64,000 nt of DNA, from NCBI GenBank assembly GCA_937625935.1, contig OW569388.1, positions 62,001 to 126,000 on the forward strand. The letters run 5' to 3'. The notes below the pieces were generated by a model that did no database searches, was not told the DNA's origin, and saw only the letters and a list, made by a program, of their open reading frames with translations. A program made the translations under genes and the position numbers. Positions 39,643 through 49,011 of the stretch are shown piece by piece. The stretch is from Tetramitus jugosus. Lineage: Eukaryota > Heterolobosea > Eutetramitea > Acrasida > Vahlkampfiidae. Every line of letters starts with the position of its first letter. Position 1 is the first letter of the stretch.

Positions 39643-42468
39643 TTACGAGTCGTTTATTATTGCATGAACGATCTCCAGATGCTCAGATGCGAACTGATAC
39701 TCGCTTTGGAGGGACTGTATTACGGAAATAATCTTACTCTTTTGTTTCATAAGTTCACCAACTTGTTTCTCCTGCTCTTCTGTTTTCACATCGTACTTGT
39801 ACTGACTTCCTTTGAGAACCAGCTGGTACCTGCGAACCATTTCTTTGACCCGCTCCTTTTCGGCAGAGATCCTTGACTTCTCCACGTTCAGCATCTCAAT
39901 CTGATCTCTGAGCCTTTTCATTTCATTCTTCTCCAGCGACACCTGTTGTTCAGCTTGCTGTATTTGCATGGCCGCTTCTTCAGCCTCTTGTTGGTACTTT
40001 CGAATCTGATTGAATGTTTTCTGTGATGCTTGTTTCCGTTTCTCGACTTCTTGATTCAGCTGAACCTCCTGTCGATAGATATTGGCCTTTGTATTTGTTT
40101 GTTTCTTATTTACAGTGACTTGAGATTTACCCTTAATCAAAATTACATCCTTTTTCGCTACGCACTTTTCCATTTCGGCAATCTTTTGTTTCGATTGTCG
40201 TTGTAACTCTTCCAAGCGCTGCTTCATGATGTGAATCTCCTTTTTCATACGTGAAATCTCTTCCTGACCTACTTCTGGATCAAGTGCATCCTGAATCTCC
40301 TTCTGAATCTCAATCTTCTTGTTCCAGGCCATAATCTGTCTCTCTACATCAATCAACTCATCCAACAAATCCTTCTTCTCCTCCTTGATTCGTTCAATAT
40401 TGGCCTCCATCTCTAGGCATTCAGTTTCTCTCTTCTTCAATCGATCCAATATTTCATTCTGTTTTCCATAGTTACTGTCTGCGAGAATCTGTTGCAACTG
40501 AGCATTCTTTGATATCAATTGATTCAATTTTACCAAATCGTGATGCATCTGATTCATCTCAATGCACAGTACCTTGTACTCTTGTTGCTCCTGTTCCGAT
40601 CCACTCTCTAATCTCTTTCTCTTTTGAGTGAGAACACTCTGCTTACTCTGAATATTTTGCAATAAGAGAGACAATTGTTCACTCTCGAACACCAAGCTAA
40701 CGAGCTCTGTCTGTGACTTGGTCCAATCTCTTTTAAACTGCTCATTCGATTTCAACTTTTCATTAATTGCCTTGTTGATGTTATGAATCATGGCTTCGAG
40801 AGGTCCAAAATTTTCTTCTTGTTGGTTGCTCGTTAATTTCTCATACAAGCGATTCAACTTATCCAAATGGTTCTGTTTCCTCTCAATTTCATCATGCCTT
40901 CTCCTAATCTCACTCTCATACTTTTCAATCAAAATATCTTTTTGTTGAATATCTTTCTCCAGTTCATCCACAATGGAATTCAATGCCTTATTGTGATCAT
41001 TTGTTTGCAGTTCATCAACTCGAATCCTTGCTAATTCATTTTCGAGCTGAGAGGCTGACAATTCCTTATCTCTAATCAAGTCCTTCTTCTTTTGTATAGA
41101 GTTCAGAGTGCTTTGATAGTCTTTTTGAAAAGTTGTTTGTTCACTGAACAATTGAAGCAACCCATTCTCAAGCTCTCGAATTTCGTTCGAGGTCTTAGCA
41201 ATTTTCGCCTCCACTGAAGCAATCTCAATATTGATGAGCTTTGACTGCTGTTCCTCTTTCCTAGTTTGCTCTTCAGTTTGATCTAAAGTTGTTTTAAATG
41301 ATTGATATTGGTTATGTTTTTCGAGCAGAGTCTTTGAGATATGATCCAACCTAGTATCCATGTATTTCTTTTCGTTCTCATGCTTGATCAATACGCTGGT
41401 CAATCTTTCATTCTTGTCTTTCTCAATGTTGATTGTTGCCCGATAGCCTTCAATTTCATTATGAATCTCCTTGATCTGCTCCTTTTGTAATCGCAATCCC
41501 TGTTCTGTAGCTTGAAGAGCTTGATCTCTGCGCTGCATGCCCACGTGACTACTCTTCCATTGTTGTATCAATCCCTTCTTCTCGAATCGAGTTGCCTCCA
41601 TCTCGCTTGTTGCTTCAGATAGTAGTTGCTTTGCAATGTCCTTCTCTCCCAACTGTTCCTTAATCTGTGTCTCATAGATGCCAATTTGTTTTTGCAAGTC
41701 TTTCACTTGTGCATTCATTCTGTCAATCAAGATATCCTGATCCTTCTTATCTTTTTCAATCTTTTCCATCTCTTCTTCAGTTTTATAAGTTTTCCTTCGC
41801 TTCACAGCAATATCAGAAACGATTTGTTCATGATACTTCTCTACTCTGATTAACTTTGCAGAAATCTTATCCAATTCGACTTGATACTCATAGACTAAAA
41901 CCAACATGTAAATCCAGTACTCTTGTTCACCAACACATCGAAGAAATCACTTACATCTCTTTCTTTGCATTTCCAATGTTGCTTTTCGTTGATTGGCAGA
42001 CTCAGAGTATTGATTCTTCTTTTTCTCAGCCTCTTCTCTCAGACCCTGTATCATATGAAAATGGTCATGATATCTCTCCAAATTCTCTTGTAATTTGGCC
42101 AGTTGCTGCTGCACAGTGTACAACTCCACACCAACATTTTCCCTGAAAGTGCTAGACTTTTTAATTTTGTCCTCCTACACACATGCAGCAGGATGAGTGA
42201 GCTTAGTGACACTGATAAGTATGAACAAAAACTTAACTTACAGTCTCTTTGATATTCAACAAGAGTTCTTCGTTTTGTCTAGACAATTGTTCAGTGATTC
42301 GTTCTTGGACCGTCCTTAGAATGGGCTGTATGATGCATATTCAGAAATCGTGGTCAGAATGAGGATATCATCCATGTTTCAAGAAAGTGTTCAATACAGC
42401 ATACATACTGAATTGGGATCCATGGCTGCTAGAGCCTCAATCATGGATTCATTGTTTGTTCCCTCCAT
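39643..42468 (-). CDS. CCDC40: CCDC40 / FAP172-like 96-nm axonemal ruler protein
   Basis: Four exons on the minus strand: 42468-42409, 42325-42242, 42174-41955 and 41894-39643, with introns starting GTATGT, GTAAGT and GTAAGT. The product has 871 residues and starts MEGTNNESMIEALAAMDPNS. It is almost wholly coiled coil. Diagnostic stretches are FGPLEAMIHNINKAI, WTKSQTELVSLV, ISRMKKEIHIMKQRLEELQ and the conserved C-terminal KEIHIMKQRLEELQRQSK..EMEKCV region of CCDC40. With CCDC39 it forms the molecular ruler that sets the 96-nm repeat and docks inner dynein arms and the nexin-dynein regulatory complex on flagellar doublets. It fits an organism that builds flagella. It is divergent from NME5 with 182 nt between starts. 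Confidence 0.87.
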
Positions 42469-42650
42469 GTTTTAGCTAATGTTCTCTGTCTCTCTCAAAT
42501 GGTTTCCTGTTAATTTGTCGGCGGGTCATTGGCGCGAAACGAATCTACAGCTTTCGTCCTATCCGTTGTTCCCGCATTCAGGGCTTCGAGCAATTTTCTT
42601 TTTGGCGGTCACTGAATCGGTCACCAAACGATCATTATTTCAAATCTCCA
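42469..42650. promoter_or_regulatory. Bidirectional promoter of CCDC40 and NME5 with E2F-like sites
   Basis: 182 nt between two divergent ciliary genes. It contains CGGCGGG (42519-42525), GGCGCGAAAC (42531-42540) and TTTTTGGCGGTC (about 42599-42610), three GC-rich E2F/DP-like cores in AT-rich DNA. Co-expression during flagellate differentiation is inference. Confidence 0.5.
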
Positions 42651-43388
42651 ATGAAGATAGAATTTGATACGAGTAGGGATGTTCAAAAGACCCTGGGCTT
42701 GATAAAACCTGATGCGGTTGACTTGGGGTTCGAAGACGAGATTAAGGAAAGAATCGTGAGTGAGGGATTCACGATTATCCGATCACAGAAGCTCACTCTG
42801 TCCAGAGAGAAAGCAAGTCTGTTCTACCGGGAACACGATGGAAAACCGTTCTTTGAAGGTTTGCTCGACTTTATGACCAGTGGTCCAATTGTTGTGCTGG
42901 TACTGAGCAGACATGATGCGATCAGAGAGTGGCGAACACTCATGGGACCCACTGATGTGAACCTTGCCAAAGAAACACTTCCTAAATCGTTGAGAGCCCT
43001 CTATGGCACAAGCAAGACCTACAATGCCGTTCATGGCAGTGATTCTGTCAATAGTGCAAGAAGAGAGATCAAATTCTTTTATCCTAACAGTAAGTAACGC
43101 TACTCTATAGATACTGTTGTTTGTTGATTATTGACACTGTCCTCTTATTGCCCTGTCGCAGTGAATGTGGATCCAATCCCTTCGAAACAAGAATCGAGAG
43201 ACTATGTACAACAAGAATTGAATACAATATTAATCCAAGCACTGACTCAACTCGCCAAAGAGAAACCAAAGGATCCTGTCCAATGGTTGGCCACATGGCT
43301 GTTGAACAACAATCCAAACAAGCCAAAGATAACAGAATCAATAACTCCTATGATAATTGAAGAGGAGAGTGATGATGAAAAGGAATAA
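42651..43388 (+). CDS. NME5: NME5 / RSP23-type nucleoside diphosphate kinase with Dpy-30 domain
   Basis: Two exons, 42651-43089 and 43162-43388 (72-nt intron GTAAGT...TCGCAG), giving 221 residues. The NDK domain (about 1-140) has KTLGLIKPDAV, LSREKASLFYREHDGKPFF, GPIVVLVLSRHDAI and the catalytic-site region KSLRALYGTSKTYNAVHGSDS with the active His in NAVHGSDS. After splicing, a Dpy-30 dimerisation motif follows (DYVQQELNTILIQALTQLAK, DPVQWLATWLLNNNP). This pairing is that of NME5 (animal) and radial-spoke protein RSP23, which binds spoke proteins in motile axonemes. Length matches human NME5 (212). The acidic end is EEESDDEKE. Convergent with XPF, 116 nt between stops. Confidence 0.9.
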
Positions 43389-43504
43389 GTAATAACACCA
43401 GGCGAGACTATCGAACCTGTGGCTCTGTAATCAGGTACATAATGATCGATACAAGATCAGTAAAACTACATACAAATAATCTGATTACAAAATCTGTATT
43501 TTTG

Positions 43505-46500
43505 TTAATCACCGCTCCCCATGATCGAAGGATTGAACTGCAGAAAGTCATGCAACTTTTTGCCATTGCTCTTTCCACAAACTTCTTGCAGTTCTTCTAG
43601 CGTCTTCTGACTCAAATCATACAAGCTTCTCACATTCGTCATCACCTTGTAGACATTCTGTTCATTGATGCCTGGTAATCTCTTTAGAAACTCAATTGCA
43701 CTGGAGGAAGCAGCTTGATCATCGTCTTGATCGGCCTCTGCAGAACCAATAGCTTGAGCTGTCACGGGATCAGGCTCTAATTCCTCTTCATCATTCGCAG
43801 CAGCATCATACCCTAGTTGCTTGATACGATTCTTGTTGCTGTTTGCTGCAGTATGTTGTGCTTTGAGCATCAGAAACATTTGTGCAGTGAAACCTGGTGA
43901 GCGACTCCAGAGCAATTTTAACTTGGGGAAATGAATTGTGAGAAGAACAAGCTTGCTGCTCATGAGATTGCCATCAATCTCTCTCCTATACTCCCATCGA
44001 TTGGTTAACACAAATGATTGTTTCTCCTCGAATTGTATCAACAGAGCTGCCTGTGGATAGTGTTTGAGCATGCTGTTCGCCTGTGTGAACAGACGACCAC
44101 TGGAGAAACTCTGCCAGAGATCAGACGTAGACTTTCTCTCCACGCACAAACTACGAGTCACTATATAATCACCAACTGATATCTGAACGGGAATAACTTG
44201 AATACCGTGCATGTTCAACAGTGAAGGCAATGTGCTTCTAAACTCTCTTGCATCGACAATCACAGTAGGTGCCTTCTTCCTTCCTGAGGAAGTTCGATCA
44301 AGGCTACTACTGGCTCCACCAGCACGCCTCGTCGAAAGTGACGACGATTGATTTGCAGAACCTTGTTGCTGCTGTTGTTGTTGCTGCTGATGGTACTGCG
44401 AGAGGAGCGAATCAACTGAAGGTATCGCCAACTTGGCCTTCTGCTTAATGAGATGCTTGAAGCACTCTGTCTCTCTCTGTACAGAAGAAACGTATTGCAC
44501 GTGCTCTACACTCTCTTCTGAGAACATGATCATGTATAGTCTCAGTGGCATACCTGGATTCAATGCCTTGAACATCTCTGCTCTTCTCAAATACTCGACA
44601 TCGGAATCATAGAGAATGACAAACGATGGTCGATGCATGTGAAACAACCTGTATGCGTCACTCGAGTCAAACGATTCAATAATCAACTGAATAGAACCTG
44701 CTCTGTTACTCTCACTATTATCACTACTGCTACTACTGCTACCGCTACTATTACTATTACTACTCACCTGAGCTGTAGAGGATGAATGAGAACCGATAAT
44801 CTCAAAATAATCATCCAGTTTCATTTTACTATCGTCATCATAATTATGTTGCTGCTGCTGTTGCTTGATTTCCTCCTCCAGTATCAAATGCTGACCCAGT
44901 GCTTGCATCTCTTGTAGTTTACTCAATGGATGATGATGACTCTCATCTCTTGTTGTTTCACTCTGTTGTCTCTTTCTCTTCCTCTGGTTACCAAAGAGAG
45001 TAGCAGTAGCAGTAGTCGTACTACGTAATGACGAGGAAAGACTTTGCTTTCCACTGTTTTTCCTCTTGGTTGTCGCTTTGGTTGTTTTTGTCACTTTTTG
45101 CTGTTTGGGTACTGCAGGAGGTGACTTGCTATTCTTCTTGCTATTCTTATTACTATTACTATACTGATTGCTGTGATACGATTGATAATAAGTGTTACTA
45201 GTTGTATTGTTAGTATTGAGTAATGTAGATTGTTGTTGAGATTGCATGTATTGACTGTGAAACATTCCCTTCATGATTCTGTGCAGGAATCTGTGACTGC
45301 CCATGGTCAAGAATTGATTCAATTGTATACATGTCTTGTCATCTCTTGCCAACAATAACACTCGATTCGATAATCTGTTATTATTAGTATTAGTATTAGT
45401 ATTATTATTGTTATTAGTGTTGGTATTGTTGTTGATATTGTTGTTCGTGTGATCCAACAATGATTCAATCTCATCCAACACATCATTCAACACTTGCCAT
45501 TTCGGACTCTGTTCCAACACTAACTTTGGTATGAATTGTGGTTGCTGTTGTTCACTAGCATTGTTAGTCGTAGTAGTAGTAGCAGTGTTATTGTTATTGT
45601 TGTTGTTATTGTTGTTTGGATACATTTGAGTCAATGTTTGTTGCTGTTGCTGTTGCTGTTGCTGCATTGTGAGATTATCGAGTGGTTGTGGAACAAATGT
45701 GTACAGTCTGTGTTTTGCATGAACAAAAATCTCATTGGCCTCATCACTCAACAACCAACTGTAACTATTCACTACATCACCCTTGTTACCACTACTACTA
45801 CTACCACCACCATAACTACCACTTCCATAACTACTACTAGTATGACTACTACTAGTATGACTACTCAACGTCTTCAATGATTGTAAATAATTGTAAAATG
45901 TGACACAATCATAACGAATCAAATAAAACAACAATCGTCTCAACTCTTTCAAATTATCAATCAATTGTTTGGTTGATTTGCCTACAGTGTTCCACACTGG
46001 CATCAAATAATTGCGAATCATTCGATCATATGGTGTCAAATAACTCACTCTACTATTATTATTACTACTATTATTATTATTACCACTATTACTATTATCA
46101 TTATTATTACTACTACTACTACTATTACTACTACTATTGTTACTTGACAACAACAAGAGAGAATCATGACAGTGTTGTAATGATGGATGCATGTATATCA
46201 ATTGATTCAGCACTCCATTCATCAATCGTACGATACATGATTCAATCTGTTTCATGAGATGTGTCATTGGTTCATGAATCTCTACAATGTCAGGCTCACC
46301 ATACAATTCTAGATCCTGAATGACTTGTAATCGGAATCTGGGCCACAGATTCAAATGCTGTACCATTAACAGTTTCATATTGTTTTCAATGGATTGATTT
46401 CTATTATTGTTATTGTTATTCTGATGAGGTGCAGTAGTAGTAGAGTTTGTTGATGTGGTAGTTGTGGTGGCATGAGTATAGAATGGAGAATAGTGTGATG

Positions 46501-47350
46501 CTTCTTGTGTAAATGCTCTAATAAAAATCTTGTATGACGATTGAGATGATGATGATACAGTGGATGACATAGATGTTTGTTGTTGATATTGTTGTTGATG
46601 ATGATATTGTTGTTCCAATTGTCTCAAATGACGAACAATAAAACTGATATTGTGTGATTCGTCCTGTACGAGATGACTATTGTAAATGATGAGTCCTCTG
46701 ATGCGATCAATGGGCAACAATCGAGACAATAAATCAACAATTAATATTCTACTTGTAATGAACAATACTTGACACGAGTATGCTCCTCCTATATCCATAT
46801 TGTTGTTATTTCTACTACTCTGACTATTTTGACTACCACTACTACTACTATTATTATTAATATTATTATTAGTTGTTGTTGTTGTTGTTGATGTTGTATA
46901 AATTTGTTTTCGTTCAGCAGTAGTAAATTGTGAAGTAATGTATTTGGGTAGGTGCATCCATGATATTCCCTGTTCTAACAATGAATGACACATGTAATGA
47001 TACAGTGATCCACCACCACCACCACTACTCTCACTGCTCATACTATCACAATCCAATACAATAATCACTTGTTGTTGTTGTTGTTGTTGAAGATATGTAG
47101 TAGTTGATGTTGTAGTAGTTGTAGTAGGTGATGACATGTATGATTTGATCATGACTGAAATGACTTGTTCCAATTGGAGTCCCTTGGCACAAACAGTCAA
47201 ACAATTGTTGTATTCCAATATTTGATTCAACATTTGAATCTGAAAGGGTAACAGAGAAGCCATTTGATTGATTCTTGTATTTGTTTGTGATTGCAATGAT
47301 CGATCTCGAGTGCTTGTTTTTTCTCGAACTTTCAACAAGAGATTGAACAT
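43505..47350 (-). CDS. ERCC4: DNA repair structure-specific endonuclease XPF (ERCC4/RAD1)
   Basis: 1,281 residues in one exon, ATG 47350; a second Met at 47263 (MASLLPFQIQML) may be the true start because homology begins there. The degenerate SF2 helicase-like N-half includes LPFQIQMLNQILEYNNCLTVCAKGL, ILIVDLLSRLLPIDRIRGLIIYNSH and FRLQVIQDLELYGEPDIVEIHEPMT. The nuclease domain near residues 1025-1110 has VDAREFRSTLPSLL, GDYIVTRSLCVERKS (catalytic ERKxxxD) and SFSSGRLFTQA. A helix-hairpin-helix pair lies near 1220-1275 (FLKRLPGINEQNVYKVM). XPF pairs with ERCC1 and cuts 5' of lesions in nucleotide excision and interstrand crosslink repair. It is about 370 residues longer than human XPF because Asn, Ser, Thr, Gln and Gly homopolymers are inserted between the conserved blocks. 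Confidence 0.92.
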   Translation of the reverse strand: MFNLLLKVREKTSTRDRSLQSQTNTRINQMASLLPFQIQMLNQILEYNNCLTVCAKGLQLEQVISVMIKSYMSSPTTTTTTSTTTYLQQQQQQQVIIVLDCDSMSSESSGGGGGSLYHYMCHSLLEQGISWMHLPKYITSQFTTAERKQIYTTSTTTTTTNNNINNNSSSSGSQNSQSSRNNNNMDIGGAYSCQVLFITSRILIVDLLSRLLPIDRIRGLIIYNSHLVQDESHNISFIVRHLRQLEQQYHHQQQYQQQTSMSSTVSSSSQSSYKIFIRAFTQEASHYSPFYTHATTTTTSTNSTTTAPHQNNNNNNRNQSIENNMKLLMVQHLNLWPRFRLQVIQDLELYGEPDIVEIHEPMTHLMKQIESCIVRLMNGVLNQLIYMHPSLQHCHDSLLLLSSNNSSSNSSSSSNNNDNSNSGNNNNSSNNNSRVSYLTPYDRMIRNYLMPVWNTVGKSTKQLIDNLKELRRLLFYLIRYDCVTFYNYLQSLKTLSSHTSSSHTSSSYGSGSYGGGSSSSGNKGDVVNSYSWLLSDEANEIFVHAKHRLYTFVPQPLDNLTMQQQQQQQQQTLTQMYPNNNNNNNNNNTATTTTTNNASEQQQPQFIPKLVLEQSPKWQVLNDVLDEIESLLDHTNNNINNNTNTNNNNNTNTNTNNNRLSNRVLLLARDDKTCIQLNQFLTMGSHRFLHRIMKGMFHSQYMQSQQQSTLLNTNNTTSNTYYQSYHSNQYSNSNKNSKKNSKSPPAVPKQQKVTKTTKATTKRKNSGKQSLSSSLRSTTTATATLFGNQRKRKRQQSETTRDESHHHPLSKLQEMQALGQHLILEEEIKQQQQQHNYDDDSKMKLDDYFEIIGSHSSSTAQVSSNSNSSGSSSSSSDNSESNRAGSIQLIIESFDSSDAYRLFHMHRPSFVILYDSDVEYLRRAEMFKALNPGMPLRLYMIMFSEESVEHVQYVSSVQRETECFKHLIKQKAKLAIPSVDSLLSQYHQQQQQQQQQGSANQSSSLSTRRAGGASSSLDRTSSGRKKAPTVIVDAREFRSTLPSLLNMHGIQVIPVQISVGDYIVTRSLCVERKSTSDLWQSFSSGRLFTQANSMLKHYPQAALLIQFEEKQSFVLTNRWEYRREIDGNLMSSKLVLLTIHFPKLKLLWSRSPGFTAQMFLMLKAQHTAANSNKNRIKQLGYDAAANDEEELEPDPVTAQAIGSAEADQDDDQAASSSAIEFLKRLPGINEQNVYKVMTNVRSLYDLSQKTLEELQEVCGKSNGKKLHDFLQFNPSIMGSGD

Positions 47351-47430
47351 TCAATCATTGCTGTGAAATTTGACCAAACCAAAAAAAACTTGATTGCAAC
47401 ACAACAACAACTACTTGCACGTCGAGAAAA
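47351..47430. promoter_or_regulatory. 80-nt divergent spacer between XPF and beta-propeller gene
   Basis: Only 80 bases separate two opposite start codons, so both transcripts must start within it or the promoters reach into coding sequence. It is A/C-rich toward 47430. No clear motif. Confidence 0.4.
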
Positions 47431-48945
47431 ATGGACACCAATGAACAACCACAACAAATTCAAATTCTAAGAGCCAATCTATTGCCTCTTCTACAACCCA
47501 AATCACCTACAACATCACCTACAACATCCTCCTATCTACTACCAGGCAGTTCCATTCACTCCAATCAACTCATTATTCAATCCTATGGTGGTCAAACACT
47601 GTACATGATTGATCACGTATACATTTACAAGATTCAATTATCATCATCACCACTGTCATCTTCATCCACCACCTATGAATTCATGCCAACAAAGAATCCC
47701 ATGATTCCATTCCCATTCCACTCTCCATCCATGATTCAATCCATGGAATGCGTATTTACTCATCCTGATTATTTCACTTCTAATAGTACTCATTCTAATA
47801 GTACGATTCGATGGAGTCACATACAACATGATCAAGTACATGATCGAATGGCATGTGTAGATGAGAATGGTCAATTGTTTTTATTTGAATTCACTAACAG
47901 TAGTCATCATGAGAATGATCATAACAACAATACTACCAATGAGAATGATGAACAAGAGGAACAAGAGGAACATGAGGAACAAGAGGAACAAGACAATAAT
48001 AAGAGGACAAAGAGACAAAAGAATGAAAATAGAATTCATCCCACTCTCATTTACAATATCAATTCATCATCATCATCACCATCTACTACTGACAGTACTA
48101 CTACTGACAGTACTACTACTAATCAACATGCAAATCATGGTGAATTGGGATGGTGTAACGTGTCATTTGATGCCATTGATTCTAATTTGATTTATATTGC
48201 AAGACACTGGTACAGAGATGTCATTGTTCTCAACGTGAAATCCACTCCTACCATTGTTCATGTGATTCACACGAGTCAGAGACCAACAGCCATTCATGCA
48301 TTCCCTATTCAAAGTAGTGGTACTTTAGTGAATCAAAAGAATAACAATGGTGCTGTTGCAGCATCATCTTATTTGGCAGTTGCAGAGACCAATGTAGTCA
48401 TGATTTATCACATTGAACAATCATCATCTTCATGTGATAAATCATCCATTGTCATCAAATGTGTGACTAGTGTTGCCAAGTGCAGAGGAACCATTTATTC
48501 CATTACGAGTGATTACAAGGCTCATCAGCAGACGAAGAAGCATGCCAATTGTTTGGCTGTGACGGGATCTGATCGAACCATTTACCTGTTTGACACAAAA
48601 AAGTGGGCACCGAGAGCCAAGTGGCAAAATGCAATCAAGTACTCTCCCAGTTGGATTCAAATGTCATTGCCATCCAACAGTAGCGCTGTTGATTCTGCTT
48701 CTCTGATCTATGTTGCAGGTATTGACAATAGTGAACTCAAGTGTGGTCAATCCATATTGAATCAATCCATCAACAAGAGATCCATTGGAAACAATAGCAA
48801 CAGCATCTATGCAGATAGTCGATGGTTGGGATTGGCTCACTATCAATCACCAACATCTGGTCAGGAGATGATTGTGGGCTTGAGTCAGAGTGGAGGTCTC
48901 TATGTCATTCTCAATCCTAATCTATCGGCCATTGCTGCTCAGTAA
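47431..48945 (+). CDS. WD40/beta-propeller-like protein, unknown
   Basis: 504 residues, ATG at 47431. Degenerate beta-propeller blades are visible: LGWCNVSFDAIDSNLIYIARHWYRDVIVLNV, SYLAVAETNVVMIYHI, CLAVTGSDRTIYLFDTKKW and SLIYVAGIDNSELKCGQ, ending DSRWLGLA..QEMIVGLSQSGGLYVI. Positions are about residues 245-500, with a weaker first half (YMIDHVYIYKIQ, ACVDENGQLFLFEF). A charged repeat of Glu/Gln (47950-47994) and Ser/Thr runs split the propeller. I cannot name the family; propellers are scaffolds for protein complexes. It is divergent from XPF and convergent with IFT81 (66 nt between stops). An AATAAA follows at about 48968. Confidence 0.6.
   Translation: MDTNEQPQQIQILRANLLPLLQPKSPTTSPTTSSYLLPGSSIHSNQLIIQSYGGQTLYMIDHVYIYKIQLSSSPLSSSSTTYEFMPTKNPMIPFPFHSPSMIQSMECVFTHPDYFTSNSTHSNSTIRWSHIQHDQVHDRMACVDENGQLFLFEFTNSSHHENDHNNNTTNENDEQEEQEEHEEQEEQDNNKRTKRQKNENRIHPTLIYNINSSSSSPSTTDSTTTDSTTTNQHANHGELGWCNVSFDAIDSNLIYIARHWYRDVIVLNVKSTPTIVHVIHTSQRPTAIHAFPIQSSGTLVNQKNNNGAVAASSYLAVAETNVVMIYHIEQSSSSCDKSSIVIKCVTSVAKCRGTIYSITSDYKAHQQTKKHANCLAVTGSDRTIYLFDTKKWAPRAKWQNAIKYSPSWIQMSLPSNSSAVDSASLIYVAGIDNSELKCGQSILNQSINKRSIGNNSNSIYADSRWLGLAHYQSPTSGQEMIVGLSQSGGLYVILNPNLSAIAAQ
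47950..47994 (+). repeat. 9-nt minisatellite GAACAAGAG, 5 units
   Basis: Five near-identical 9-nt units (GAACAAGAG, one with CAT, last with GAC) encoding Glu-Gln-Glu-type triplets in the beta-propeller gene. Confidence 0.85.
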
Positions 48946-49011
48946 GAACTAGACCCAACGAAACAAGAATAAAAGACACTGGAGAAAACGAATGATCAAT
49001 ATTGTACACTT

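Noticed and set aside
45973-46257. Plus-strand Tyr-rich frame
   Set aside because: Antisense reading of the Asn/Ser tracts of the XPF gene.
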